Positions 8,005-16,693 of a stretch of 47,623 nt of DNA are shown here, in pieces; position 1 is the stretch's first letter; the number at the start of each line of letters is the position of its first letter. Under the pieces are notes generated by a model. It made no database searches and had not been told where the DNA came from. It saw only the letters and a program-made list of their open reading frames with translations. Source of the DNA: Alistipes sp. (GTDB lineage: Bacteria; Bacteroidota; Bacteroidia; Bacteroidales; Rikenellaceae); the NCBI GenBank assembly GCA_021204515.1, contig JAJPZH010000033.1:1-47623 (forward strand), written 5' to 3'. The position numbers and the translations under genes are program-made.

Positions 8005-9036
8005 ATGGAGCGAAAAAATACGAACCTGCCTGATCCCGAACTGTTGCTGCGCTACCTGCGCGGCGAACTTTCCGATGCCGGGAAAACGGCCGTGGAGCGA
8101 ATGGCCGCCGCCGATCCCGAACTGTCGGAGATTCTCGGCGACATGCGCCGCGCCGAGGCGCTTTCGCAGGACATCGCCCGCATGGAACTGCTCGATGCCG
8201 AGACCGGATTCGTCCGCGTGCAGTCGCGCATCCGCGCCCGTGTCCGCGAACGGGTCTTCCGGCGCGCCGTACGCTGGGCGGCGGTGCTGATGCTTCCGCT
8301 GCTGGTCAGCTCGCTGGTTTTCGGCTGGCTTTATTACAGGGAGCGTATGCCCGAAGAGCTTTTTGCCGAGGTCGCAACCCCGGCCGGGACGGTTATCCGC
8401 TACGACCTGCCCGACGGTTCGGTCGTATGGCTCAACGCCGGGAGCCGCCTGCGCTACCCGGTGCGTTTCGCGGGCGGCAAACGCGAGGTCGAACTCCGGG
8501 GCGAAGCCTATTTCGAGGTCGAAGCCGACCGCAAATCCCCCTTCTATGTACATACCGACGCCGGCATGAGCGTCTATGTCTACGGCACGTCGTTCAACGT
8601 CAATGCCTATGACGACGAACCCGCGATCCGCACGGTGCTCGAAAAGGGCCGTGTGAGTGTCGTCGCGCCCGACCGTACGACGGTGCGTATCGAGCCGGGC
8701 GAGCAGGTGGCCTTCGACCGTAGGACGGGTGCGCTGACCTGCTCGCGGGTGCGCGTCGAGGACGAATGCGCATGGCGCGACGGGCGGCTGGTGTTCCGCA
8801 ATACGCCCCTCGACGAGGTGCTGCACCGGCTGGCGCGGCACTACAACGTCGATATCGAATTCCGCAACCACTCCGACGAGGTGTTCAGATACCGCGCGAC
8901 CTTCCGCGACGAGACCCTCACCCAGATATTCGACTACCTGAGCGCTTCGGCCGACATCCGCTGGCGCGTCGTGGCTCCCGAACGGCGCGACGGCGACAGC
9001 TACACGCGCCGCCGCATCCTCGTCGAACAGTTTTAG
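8005..9036 (+). CDS. FecR-type anti-sigma factor
   Basis: A 343-residue inner-membrane anti-sigma factor. The cytoplasmic N terminus (1-90) should hold the sigma factor. A membrane segment lies at about 91-111 (WAAVLMLPLLVSSLVFGWLYY). The periplasmic FecR domain covers about 122-220 (VIRYDLPDGSVVWLNAGSRL, ELRGEAYFEVEAD, VYGTSFNVNAY). A C-terminal STN-like DUF4974 domain follows (NTPLDEVLHRLARHYNVDIEF). In the known FecI/FecR mechanism the periplasmic part senses the STN domain of the loaded TonB receptor and frees the sigma factor. The ATG at 8005 was preferred to one at 7936 because AGGAAAAG precedes it and MERKNTNLPDPELLLRYL fits the family start. The sigma gene is divergent across 146 bp and the partner receptor follows after 201 bp. 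Confidence 0.93.
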   Translation: MERKNTNLPDPELLLRYLRGELSDAGKTAVERMAAADPELSEILGDMRRAEALSQDIARMELLDAETGFVRVQSRIRARVRERVFRRAVRWAAVLMLPLLVSSLVFGWLYYRERMPEELFAEVATPAGTVIRYDLPDGSVVWLNAGSRLRYPVRFAGGKREVELRGEAYFEVEADRKSPFYVHTDAGMSVYVYGTSFNVNAYDDEPAIRTVLEKGRVSVVAPDRTTVRIEPGEQVAFDRRTGALTCSRVRVEDECAWRDGRLVFRNTPLDEVLHRLARHYNVDIEFRNHSDEVFRYRATFRDETLTQIFDYLSASADIRWRVVAPERRDGDSYTRRRILVEQF

Positions 9037-9157
9037 ACCGACCCGAAACCTGCTTCAAATACTAACCTACGATGAAACCTTCGCCTATGGAATAAATCCC
9101 GACGCTTTTCTTGGAAAACAGGAGGAACGACTGCAAGGCAGCCGCTCCCCGGACTTG

Positions 9158-9186
9158 CCGCGGCGTGTCGCCAAACCCCGCCGCGG
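9158..9186 (+). other. GC-rich hairpin in the FecR-SusC spacer
   Basis: The 201-bp spacer 9037-9237 contains a perfect 8-bp inverted repeat, CCGCGGCG (9158-9165) and CGCCGCGG (9179-9186), with a 13-nt loop and no following T run. It lies 51 bp before the susC start codon, so it would be in the susC leader if transcription reads through from fecR. A role in RNA stability or attenuation is possible but not shown. No clear ribosome binding site precedes the susC ATG. Nothing else recognisable was seen in this spacer. Confidence 0.45.
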
Positions 9187-9237
9187 ACGCTAACATCAGT
9201 TTATCAAATCCAACAAACTTCAGTTATTTGCAAAGAT

Positions 9238-12200
9238 ATGAAAAATAATCCTTCATTTATTGCATTTAGACACAAATGTTTCAGCCCGTCGGGACCCGGT
9301 TTTCGGCTGTGGCTGCTGCTCGCGGCGCTGTGGCTCTGTCCGCAGCTGCTTTCGGCGCAGCAGACCCGGGGCGGCGTGCACCTTGCGCGCACGACCGTCG
9401 ACGAGGTCATGAACTATATCGAGGAGCACTCCGACTATACGTTCCTCTACAACGACAAGACCGTGGACCGTACGCGCCGCGTTTCGGTCGATAATGCGGC
9501 GGGCGACATCCGGGCGATTCTCGATGCGGTTTTCGCCGGAACCGACGTCCGTTACGACATCCGCGACAACCAGATCATTCTCTCGGAGAAGCGGCCGCAG
9601 AAGCAGGCAGGCCGTGACGACACGATCGCGGGCCGCGTCACGGACCAGAACGGCGTGCCGCTGGTCGGCGTGAGCATTCTGGTCAAAGGCTCCGCGCGCG
9701 GCACTACGACCGACGTTTCGGGACGGTTCGTGCTCCGCATCGAGCCGGGCGACGTGCTGGTGGCCTCCTATCTGGGCTACGAAAGCGTCGAGGTCGCCGC
9801 CGACTCGCGCACCGGCGTCGAGATCCGCATGCAGGAAAGCTCCAAGGCGTTGGACGCCGTGGTGGTCACGGCGCTGGGTATCAAGCGCTCGGAAAAGGCC
9901 CTGTCCTATAATGTGCAGGGCGTGAAGGGCGAGGATATGAATATCGTCAAGGACGCCAACTTCATGAATTCGCTCGCGGGCAAGGTGGCCGGCGTCTCGA
10001 TCAATGCCAGCGCGGGCGGCGTCGGCGGCGCTACGCGCGTGGTGATGCGCGGCACCAAGTCCATTTCGGGCAACAACAACGCCCTCTATGTGATCGACGG
10101 CGTGCCGATTCTCAACGTCACCGGCGGCTCGGTGGACAGCGAATACGGACTTGCCGGCGGCGAGGGCATCTCGGACATCAACCCCGAGGACATCGAGTCG
10201 GTGAACGTGCTGACGGGACCTTCGGCCGCGGCGCTTTACGGCTCGGCCGCCGCCAACGGCGTCGTGCTCATCAACACCAAAAAGGGCAGCGCGGGCAAAC
10301 CCAAAATCACGGTCAGCAACAATACGACCTTCTCCAATCCCTTTATGATGCCCGAATTCCAGAATACGTACGGCAACAAAATCGGCATCTACGCCAGCTG
10401 GGGCGAAAAACTGGCGAAGCCCTCGTCGTTCGATCCCGCCGACTTCTTCAATACGGGCGCGCTCGTGCAGAACAACGTCTCGCTCTCGACGGGCAACGAC
10501 CGGCACCAGACCTATATTTCGGCCGGCACGACCAACGGCACGGGAATCCTTCCCAACCACGAATATTCGCGTTACAACTTCACCTTCCGCTCCGTCACCA
10601 AGCTCTGGCGCGACCGCCTGACGCTCGATTACGGCGGCAGCTACATCATCCAGCGCAACCAGAACATGTCGGCGCAGGGCAAGTACTTCAACCCCCTGAC
10701 GGCGGTCTACACCTTCCCCCGGGGCGAGGATTTCTCGACCGTGCAGGCTTACGAACGCTTCGATGCGGGCCGCAACATGTTTCTCCAGTACTGGCCGTGG
10801 GGCGATCAGGCTATGAACATGCAGAATCCCTACTGGGTGCAGTACCGCAACATGCGCATCAACAAGCGCGACCGCTACATGCTCAACCTCAACGCCAAAT
10901 ATCAGGTGAACGACTGGCTCAACATCGCGGGCCGCGTGCGTATCGACAACACCGTGGGCGAGAACGAAAAGAAGTACTGGGCCAGTACGATCCAGCTTTT
11001 CGCCGGCGAGAACGGCAGTTACTTCGCCAACAAACAGCATGTCAAGCTCTTCTACGGCGACGTGATCGCCAATGCGGACAAGCGTCTGGGCAAGGACTTC
11101 ACGCTGGCGGCCAACGTGGGCGCGAGCTGGTCGCGCGAACACTCCGATCTGGTGGGTGGCGGCGGTAAACTCGACATTGCCAACTATTTTACGCTCAACA
11201 ACATCATCAAGGAATACCGCACGCTGGAGCAGAACCGGAAACACTCGATGCTCACCGTTTCGGCCTTCGCCAACCTCGAACTGGGCTGGCGCAGCATGCT
11301 CTACCTGACCGCCACGGCCCGCAACGACTGGGCTTCGTCGCAGAGCGGCACCGAGCAGCTGTCGTTCTTCTACCCTTCGGTGGGCCTTTCGGCTGTCGTT
11401 ACGGAGATGGTCAAGCTGCCCCGCTGGATCTCGTTCCTCAAACTGCGCGGCTCCTATGCCGAAGTCGGTTCGCCGCTTCCGCAGTACCTCTCGTCGGCCA
11501 CCTACCAGTTCAACAGCTCGACGGGCTATTACGAGACTTATACCCGCTTCGTGCCCGATAAGCTCTATCCCGAGATGACCCGGTCGTGGGAGGTCGGCAT
11601 GGACCTGCGGCTGTGGCAGGAGCGCCTGACCCTCGACATCACCTACTACAAGTCGAACACCAACAAACAGACTTTCCAGATTCCGATTTCGGGCAGTTCG
11701 GGTTACTCGTCGATGATCGTGCAGTCGGGCTGCGTGCAGAACAAGGGCGTCGAGGCCGTGCTGGGCGTGAAGCTCCGGTCGGGCGATTTCTCCTACAACG
11801 CATCGTTCGCCTATACGCTCAACCGCAACAAGATCAAGTCGATGGTGCCCTACTATACCACCCTCGACGGACAGGTCGGTTCGCTGAACCAGATCACCAA
11901 GTCCAATATCGACGGCGGGGCCGCTTCGTTCCTCTTGCGCGAAGGCGGCACGATGGGCGATCTGTGGACCAAGAACGTCATCAAGAAGGACGAGGACGGC
12001 AACTATCTGGTCAATGCCGGCGGCAAACTCGAAATCGCCGCGCTTTCGCAGAAGGTCGGCTCGGTTCTGCCGAAATATACGCTTTCGATGAACAACGACT
12101 TCCGCTACAAGGGATTCCGCGCCGGCTTCCAGCTCCATGCCCGCGTTGGCGGCAAGGTGCTTTCGGCGACGCAGGCCTACCTCGACGGTTACGGCGTGTC

Positions 12201-12558
12201 GAAAGTCTCGGCCCAAGCCCGCGACAACGGCGGCGTTCCCGTCAATCAGGGCAAGGTGGACGCCGAGACGTGGTACACCACGATCGGTACCGGCAAGGTC
12301 TATTCGCATTATATCTACAATGCGACCAACATCCGCCTGCAGGAGGCGTCGATCGGCTATACGCTGCCCAAACGGTGGTTCCGCGACGTCTGCTCGATCG
12401 ACATCTCGCTCGTGGGCCGCAACCTGTGGCTGATCTACTGCAAGGCCCCCTTCGACCCCGAGTCGGCCTCCTCGACCGACACCTACTATCAGGGTATCGA
12501 CTTCTTCATGCAGCCCAGTCTGCGCAGCTACGGTTTCAGTGTCAAACTCAACTTCTAA
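9238..12558 (+). CDS. SusC/RagA-family TonB-dependent outer-membrane receptor with STN signalling domain
   Basis: An 1106-residue outer-membrane glycan importer. Order of parts: signal peptide (about 1-41, LWLLLAALWLCPQLLSAQ), STN secretin/TonB domain (about 50-118), carboxypeptidase-like repeat (about 128-210, IAGRVTDQNGVPLVGVSI), a TonB-box-like LDAVVVTALG, plug domain (about 225-350, ALYVIDGVPI, AALYGSAAANGVVLINTKKG), then a 22-strand barrel ending in GFSVKLNF. The STN domain is what links such receptors to FecR and an ECF sigma factor, and that pair lies immediately upstream. It should take up oligosaccharide handed over by its SusD partner, powered by TonB-ExbBD. SusD starts 12 bp after its stop. 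No truncation is seen. Confidence 0.96.
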   Translation: MKNNPSFIAFRHKCFSPSGPGFRLWLLLAALWLCPQLLSAQQTRGGVHLARTTVDEVMNYIEEHSDYTFLYNDKTVDRTRRVSVDNAAGDIRAILDAVFAGTDVRYDIRDNQIILSEKRPQKQAGRDDTIAGRVTDQNGVPLVGVSILVKGSARGTTTDVSGRFVLRIEPGDVLVASYLGYESVEVAADSRTGVEIRMQESSKALDAVVVTALGIKRSEKALSYNVQGVKGEDMNIVKDANFMNSLAGKVAGVSINASAGGVGGATRVVMRGTKSISGNNNALYVIDGVPILNVTGGSVDSEYGLAGGEGISDINPEDIESVNVLTGPSAAALYGSAAANGVVLINTKKGSAGKPKITVSNNTTFSNPFMMPEFQNTYGNKIGIYASWGEKLAKPSSFDPADFFNTGALVQNNVSLSTGNDRHQTYISAGTTNGTGILPNHEYSRYNFTFRSVTKLWRDRLTLDYGGSYIIQRNQNMSAQGKYFNPLTAVYTFPRGEDFSTVQAYERFDAGRNMFLQYWPWGDQAMNMQNPYWVQYRNMRINKRDRYMLNLNAKYQVNDWLNIAGRVRIDNTVGENEKKYWASTIQLFAGENGSYFANKQHVKLFYGDVIANADKRLGKDFTLAANVGASWSREHSDLVGGGGKLDIANYFTLNNIIKEYRTLEQNRKHSMLTVSAFANLELGWRSMLYLTATARNDWASSQSGTEQLSFFYPSVGLSAVVTEMVKLPRWISFLKLRGSYAEVGSPLPQYLSSATYQFNSSTGYYETYTRFVPDKLYPEMTRSWEVGMDLRLWQERLTLDITYYKSNTNKQTFQIPISGSSGYSSMIVQSGCVQNKGVEAVLGVKLRSGDFSYNASFAYTLNRNKIKSMVPYYTTLDGQVGSLNQITKSNIDGGAASFLLREGGTMGDLWTKNVIKKDEDGNYLVNAGGKLEIAALSQKVGSVLPKYTLSMNNDFRYKGFRAGFQLHARVGGKVLSATQAYLDGYGVSKVSAQARDNGGVPVNQGKVDAETWYTTIGTGKVYSHYIYNATNIRLQEASIGYTLPKRWFRDVCSIDISLVGRNLWLIYCKAPFDPESASSTDTYYQGIDFFMQPSLRSYGFSVKLNF

Positions 12559-12570
12559 CACGAAATTCCC

Positions 12571-14073
12571 ATGAACTTTAAACTAGGCATACGTCTTCTG
12601 GCTTTCGCGGCGGCGCTCTGCACGGCGGCCTGCGACTTCGAGGACATCAACCGCAATCCCCACGAACCGACGGACAAGGACCTCGAACCCGACTATTACG
12701 GCACGGGCCTGCTCTTTATGCAGATGCAGAACTACGTGATTCCGGTCGAGAAGAACCAGTACCAGCTCTGCGAGAACCTGATCGGCGACACCTTCGGCCG
12801 CTACATGGCTCCCACCAACGACGGCTGGAAGCAGAACCATGCGACCTTCAACGCGTCGCTGGCGTGGCTCAACTCGGCCTTCAACAACGTCCTTCCCAAC
12901 ATCTATTCCGCGTGGTTCAAGCTCCGCAAGCTGACCGGCGGCAAGGGCGAGCAGTTCGCTTGGGCGCAGCTGCTGCGCATCGCGGCCATGCACCGCATGA
13001 CCGACAAGTACGGCCCGATTCCCTACTCCGAAGTTACCGGAAACTCGATCGCCGTGGCTTACGATCCGCAGGATCAGCTTTACAGGCGGCTTTTCGACGA
13101 TCTGGACGACGTGATCGGCGAACTTACCGACTTCGTACAGAGCAATCCCGGCCTGAAGCCCATGGAGCGTTACGATCTGGTTTACGCCGGCGATTACGCC
13201 AAATGGGTCAAGTTCGCCAATTCGCTCAAACTGCGTATGGCCATGCGTATCGTGAACGTGGAACCCGGTTATGCGCAGCAGAAAGCCGAGGAGGCCGTGT
13301 CGCATCCGCTGGGCGTGATCGAAACCCGGGACCAAAGCGCCTTCATCTCCCTCAAGCAGAACCCGATCTATGTCTGCTGGAACCCTTACAGCGATACGCG
13401 CGCCGCGGCCGACATCGTCAGCTACATGAAAGGCTACAACGATCCCCGCATGGAGAAATATTTCACGGCTTCGACCTTCAACGGCAATCCGTGGGTCGGC
13501 CTGCGTTCGGGTATCACCGTGCCCAAGAAGGATTGGGCGCTGGCCTATGCGGCTCCCAATTTCCCGGCCTCCAACCTCAGCCTGATGTGGATGAACGCCG
13601 CCGAAGTGTCGTTCCTCAGGGCCGAGGGCGCATGGCGCGGCTGGGCGATGGGCGGCATGCCGGAATTCTTCTACAGGCAGGGCATCGAACGTTCGTTCGA
13701 ACAGTACGGACTTTCGGGGGCGGACGTCTATGCGAACGATTCGACGCTGAAACCCGCCGATTACGTCGATCCCAACAAGGACTACAGCTACAGCATCAAG
13801 GCCCGGACCGACGTGACGATCAAATGGGCCGAGGACGGCCGCGAGCTGGAGCGCATCATGACCCAGAAGTGGATCGCCATCTACCCGCTGGGGCAGGAGG
13901 CGTGGAGCGAACAGCGCCGTACGGGCTATCCGCGGTTCTTCCCCGTGGTGGTCAATAACGGCGGCGACAACGCTCTGACGGAGGGTCTCGCGCGCCGCAT
14001 TCCCTATCCTCCGGCCGAGCAGGAGCACAACGGCGACAACTACGACGCGGCCGTGAGCTGGAGCGCATCATGA
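12571..14073 (+). CDS. SusD/RagB-family glycan-binding lipoprotein, C terminus altered by a tandem duplication
   Basis: The frame encodes 500 residues of a surface SusD-like protein: lipoprotein signal with Cys20 or Cys21 (ALCTAAC), a TPR-rich alpha-helical fold, and the family end block MTQKWIAIYPLGQEAW. A direct duplication of 212 bp (13843-14054 copied at 14055-14266) is not a multiple of three. Translation therefore ends prematurely after AAVSWSAS, with TGA at 14071-14073. The usual SusD tail, SLLHGPDDYATRLWWNPEQ, survives only in the second copy, up to a TAA at 14325-14327. Removing one copy restores a 514-residue protein in frame. The present product would lose about 18 residues of a well-conserved tail. 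It may be unstable or partly working; this cannot be told from sequence. It sits on the SusC barrel as a lid. Confidence 0.93.
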   Translation: MNFKLGIRLLAFAAALCTAACDFEDINRNPHEPTDKDLEPDYYGTGLLFMQMQNYVIPVEKNQYQLCENLIGDTFGRYMAPTNDGWKQNHATFNASLAWLNSAFNNVLPNIYSAWFKLRKLTGGKGEQFAWAQLLRIAAMHRMTDKYGPIPYSEVTGNSIAVAYDPQDQLYRRLFDDLDDVIGELTDFVQSNPGLKPMERYDLVYAGDYAKWVKFANSLKLRMAMRIVNVEPGYAQQKAEEAVSHPLGVIETRDQSAFISLKQNPIYVCWNPYSDTRAAADIVSYMKGYNDPRMEKYFTASTFNGNPWVGLRSGITVPKKDWALAYAAPNFPASNLSLMWMNAAEVSFLRAEGAWRGWAMGGMPEFFYRQGIERSFEQYGLSGADVYANDSTLKPADYVDPNKDYSYSIKARTDVTIKWAEDGRELERIMTQKWIAIYPLGQEAWSEQRRTGYPRFFPVVVNNGGDNALTEGLARRIPYPPAEQEHNGDNYDAAVSWSAS

Positions 14074-14266
14074 CCCAGAAGTGGATCGCCATCTACCCGC
14101 TGGGGCAGGAGGCGTGGAGCGAACAGCGCCGTACGGGCTATCCGCGGTTCTTCCCCGTGGTGGTCAATAACGGCGGCGACAACGCTCTGACGGAGGGTCT
14201 CGCGCGCCGCATTCCCTATCCTCCGGCCGAGCAGGAGCACAACGGCGACAACTACGACGCGGCCGT
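13843..14266 (+). repeat. Perfect 212-bp tandem direct duplication inside susD
   Basis: Two identical units, 13843-14054 and 14055-14266, are directly adjacent. I compared them base by base and saw no mismatch. Both begin GAGCTGGAGCGC, and the base sequence GAGC also follows the second unit, so a 4-bp microhomology flanks the event, typical of replication slippage or unequal exchange. The unit length of 212 shifts the susD frame. Perfect identity argues for a very recent event or for an assembly artefact. Confidence 0.95.
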
Positions 14267-14327
14267 GAGCCTGCTGCACGGTCCCGACGATTATGCGACC
14301 CGCCTGTGGTGGAATCCCGAACAGTAA
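14074..14327 (+). pseudogene. Displaced 3' end of susD (second copy plus original tail)
   Basis: From 14070 an open frame encodes MTQKWIAIYPL and continues to LLHGPDDYATRLWWNPEQ, then TAA at 14325-14327. This is the original end of susD, separated from the gene body by the frameshifting duplication. It has no start signal of its own, so it is probably not made as a protein unless the duplication collapses. Confidence 0.85.
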
Positions 14328-14347
14328 CCGTTAAAAATCAGAAAAAG

Positions 14348-15445
14348 ATGAAATACGCTATTATAAGAAGAGGAATTTTCACAGTTCTGGGTGCGGCGGT
14401 TTTCGGCGGCGCCCTGCTGGCGGCCGGATGCAGCGACTGGACCGAAGCCCGGCCCGAATTCATCGACAAACCGGGTCACACGGCCCGATATTACGCCAGC
14501 CTGCGCGACTACAAGAACTCGGACCACGCCCGTTATTTCGGCTGGTATGCCGGCTGGGTGGGCACCGGCGCCCGCATGTCCAACTCGCTGCGGGGACTGC
14601 CCGACAGTCTGGACATCGTTTCGCTGTGGGAGAATCAGACCAACCTCGATCAGAACCGCATGGAGGACATGCGCTATGTCCAGCAGGTCAAGGGTACCAA
14701 GGTGCTCTTCACCTTCATCGTGCGCAACTGCGGCGACGGCTGTACGCCCGCCGAACATGCGGGGTCGGTCGAAGAGAAGAGCGCCTTCTGGGGCTTCGTC
14801 GAAAATGACGACGCGGCCCGCGAAGCGGCCTGCCGCAAATATGCCAACGCCGTCTGCGACTCGCTGTTCAAATACGGCTACGACGGCTTCGACATCGATT
14901 TCGAGCCTTCGTACGGCTATTCGGGCAATATCGCCATGAAAGCTTCGGTCGATCCCAAACCGATGCTTTGGTTCGTGGGCGAGCTTTCGAAGCGCATCGG
15001 CCCGCTGTCGGGCTCGGGCAAGATGCTGGTGATCGACGGCGAAACGTGGTCGTCGCCCGCCGAGCTGGCTCCCGCCTACGACTACATCATCGAACAGGCG
15101 TACGAGGCGCGGGAACCGGGCGACCTTCAGGATCGTTTCGACCGCTATATCAAGCACTTCTCGCCCCACCGCGACGCGGAGGAGCTGGCCCGGATCTGGT
15201 TCGTCACCGAGAACTTCGAGAAACACCGCGGCACGGGCGGCGTGGCGTATGTCGAGCAGGACGGTACGACGGTGAATTCGCTGCTGGGCATGGCCCGCTG
15301 GAATCCGACGCTCGACGGCCGTACGGTGCGCAAGGGCGGCTGCGGCGTCTACCGCATCGAAACCGAATACGCGCTCAACACCCGCAAGGGAACCTTCCCG
15401 TGGTCGCGCGAAGCGATGCAGGCGATGAATCCTTCGAATAATTGA
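14348..15445 (+). CDS. GH18-family lipoprotein (endo-beta-N-acetylglucosaminidase-like)
   Basis: A 365-residue lipoprotein: signal and lipobox LLAAGC with Cys28, then a glycoside hydrolase family 18 barrel. The catalytic signature DGFDIDFE lies at residues 179-186, with Glu186 the expected acid and the preceding aspartates positioning the substrate N-acetyl group. GH18 enzymes of this kind next to SusCD and a DUF1735/LamG protein occur in Bacteroides N-glycan loci, such as the BT1044 and BT3987 loci. There they cut the chitobiose core of N-glycans at the cell surface. N-glycan release is therefore the best inference here; chitinase-type action is less likely in this context. The ATG at 14348 directly precedes a good signal peptide; a longer frame from 14306 overlaps the susD tail. 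Confidence 0.87.
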   Translation: MKYAIIRRGIFTVLGAAVFGGALLAAGCSDWTEARPEFIDKPGHTARYYASLRDYKNSDHARYFGWYAGWVGTGARMSNSLRGLPDSLDIVSLWENQTNLDQNRMEDMRYVQQVKGTKVLFTFIVRNCGDGCTPAEHAGSVEEKSAFWGFVENDDAAREAACRKYANAVCDSLFKYGYDGFDIDFEPSYGYSGNIAMKASVDPKPMLWFVGELSKRIGPLSGSGKMLVIDGETWSSPAELAPAYDYIIEQAYEAREPGDLQDRFDRYIKHFSPHRDAEELARIWFVTENFEKHRGTGGVAYVEQDGTTVNSLLGMARWNPTLDGRTVRKGGCGVYRIETEYALNTRKGTFPWSREAMQAMNPSNN

Positions 15446-15465
15446 TAACATTAGTTTTGTAGAGT

Positions 15466-16638
15466 ATGAAAACCAGAAATAGTATATTCCGATTGTCGTG
15501 TCTGGCCTCCGCGCTGTTGCTGCTGGGCGGCTGCAACGATGCGAAATACGGGGTGATCCGCCATGCGGTCTACTTCACCGACGCTGCGGATTCGCCCCAG
15601 AAGAGCGTAGTCATCGAGGAGAGCGGCGGCCGGATTCCCATTACGGTCCGTTCCGTGGGCCGCGTCGAAAACGACGTTACGGTGCACTGCGTGGTCGATC
15701 CCGCCGTGCTGGACGACTACAACGCCAAGGCGGGCACCAACTTCGCGCTTCTGCCCGAGGCGATTTACACGGTTCCCGAAAGTTTCGTGATCCCGCAGGG
15801 ACAGGCTGTCTCGATCGCCGGAGTCATCGACGTCGGGGCCTATACCGAAGAGATGAAGAATTCGGGATCGCAGTTCGCCCTTCCGCTGCGTCTTGTCAGC
15901 GGCGAAGGCGGCCCGCAGCTGCTGGCCTCGTCCGAGTGTCTCGTGCTGTCGCTCGATCAGGTGATCGTCACCTCGGCCATCGTGCTGAGCAAGGCGAAGG
16001 CTCCCTTCATCCACCTGCCTTTCTCGCAGGCTTACGAGCTGAGCCAGTGGACGCTCGAATTCCGTTTCAACAAGTCGATGATGACCAATACCGTCGGCCA
16101 GAACATCGCCTTCGGCGGTGACGAGGGCGGCTACGAAGTCCGTACGGCCGTGGGCGCTTCGCACAAGTTCTATGCGAAGGTCAATACCGTCGAGATGTCT
16201 ACGCCCACGACGCTCGAAGCCAACCGCTGGTACCACGGCGCCGTGGTCTGCGACGGCGTGACGGTCAACGTCTACCTCGACGGCGAACTGGAGATTTCGA
16301 AGCCCGCGCCGGGCGGTATCCAGAAGTTCCGCGCCCGCTTCGCTTTCGGCAACGGCCTGCTGATGGCCGGCGAGAAGCTGATGGGCAGCGAATGCCGCCT
16401 GTGGAGCGTGGCCCGCACGCAGAGCCAGATCAAATTCAACATGTACCGCGTGAATCCCGAATCGGAGGGGCTGCTGGCTTATTGGCGCTTCGACGAGGGG
16501 ACGGGCTGCGAGTTCACGAATCTGGCCGATCCCGAGGCTCCCAAGGCTTACCTCGCCAAATCGATCAGCGCGGCCGCCCAGCCGCCCTATACCGGTGAGC
16601 CGGAGTGGGTGCACGGCGTGCGCTCGGACGAAAACTAA
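15466..16638 (+). CDS. DUF1735 and LamG-like domain lipoprotein (surface glycan-binding candidate)
   Basis: A 390-residue lipoprotein with lipobox LLGGC (Cys23). An N-terminal DUF1735 domain (about 35-165, YFTDAADSPQKSV, IPITVRSVGRVENDVTV, DYNAKAGTNFALLPEAIYTVPES) is followed by a concanavalin/LamG-type domain (about 180-380). The latter has WTLEFRFN, NRWYHGAVVCDGVTVNVYLDGEL and LLAYWRFDEGTG. In characterised Bacteroides N-glycan loci, proteins of this architecture lie beside GH18 and act as surface glycan-binding proteins. No catalytic residues are evident. It is 20 bp after the GH18 gene, and a hairpin follows its stop codon. Confidence 0.87.
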   Translation: MKTRNSIFRLSCLASALLLLGGCNDAKYGVIRHAVYFTDAADSPQKSVVIEESGGRIPITVRSVGRVENDVTVHCVVDPAVLDDYNAKAGTNFALLPEAIYTVPESFVIPQGQAVSIAGVIDVGAYTEEMKNSGSQFALPLRLVSGEGGPQLLASSECLVLSLDQVIVTSAIVLSKAKAPFIHLPFSQAYELSQWTLEFRFNKSMMTNTVGQNIAFGGDEGGYEVRTAVGASHKFYAKVNTVEMSTPTTLEANRWYHGAVVCDGVTVNVYLDGELEISKPAPGGIQKFRARFAFGNGLLMAGEKLMGSECRLWSVARTQSQIKFNMYRVNPESEGLLAYWRFDEGTGCEFTNLADPEAPKAYLAKSISAAAQPPYTGEPEWVHGVRSDEN

Positions 16639-16646
16639 CCGATACG

Positions 16647-16676
16647 ATGCGTCCGGGCATAAAGGCCCGGACGCAT
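16647..16676 (+). terminator. Hairpin between the DUF1735/LamG gene and the first sulfatase
   Basis: A perfect 12-bp inverted repeat (16647-16658 and 16665-16676) with a 6-nt loop, ATAAAG, is followed by only TTTCAAT. The weak U run suggests partial termination or a processing site that lowers expression of the downstream sulfatase genes relative to susCD. Confidence 0.75.
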
Positions 16677-16693
16677 TTCAATAAACGAAACAC

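Noticed and set aside
9253..12561. Minus-strand open frame of 1102 codons antisense to susC
   Set aside because: Composition follows from the GC-biased third positions of susC; there is no family match, no promoter and no start signal. The SusC reading is unambiguous.
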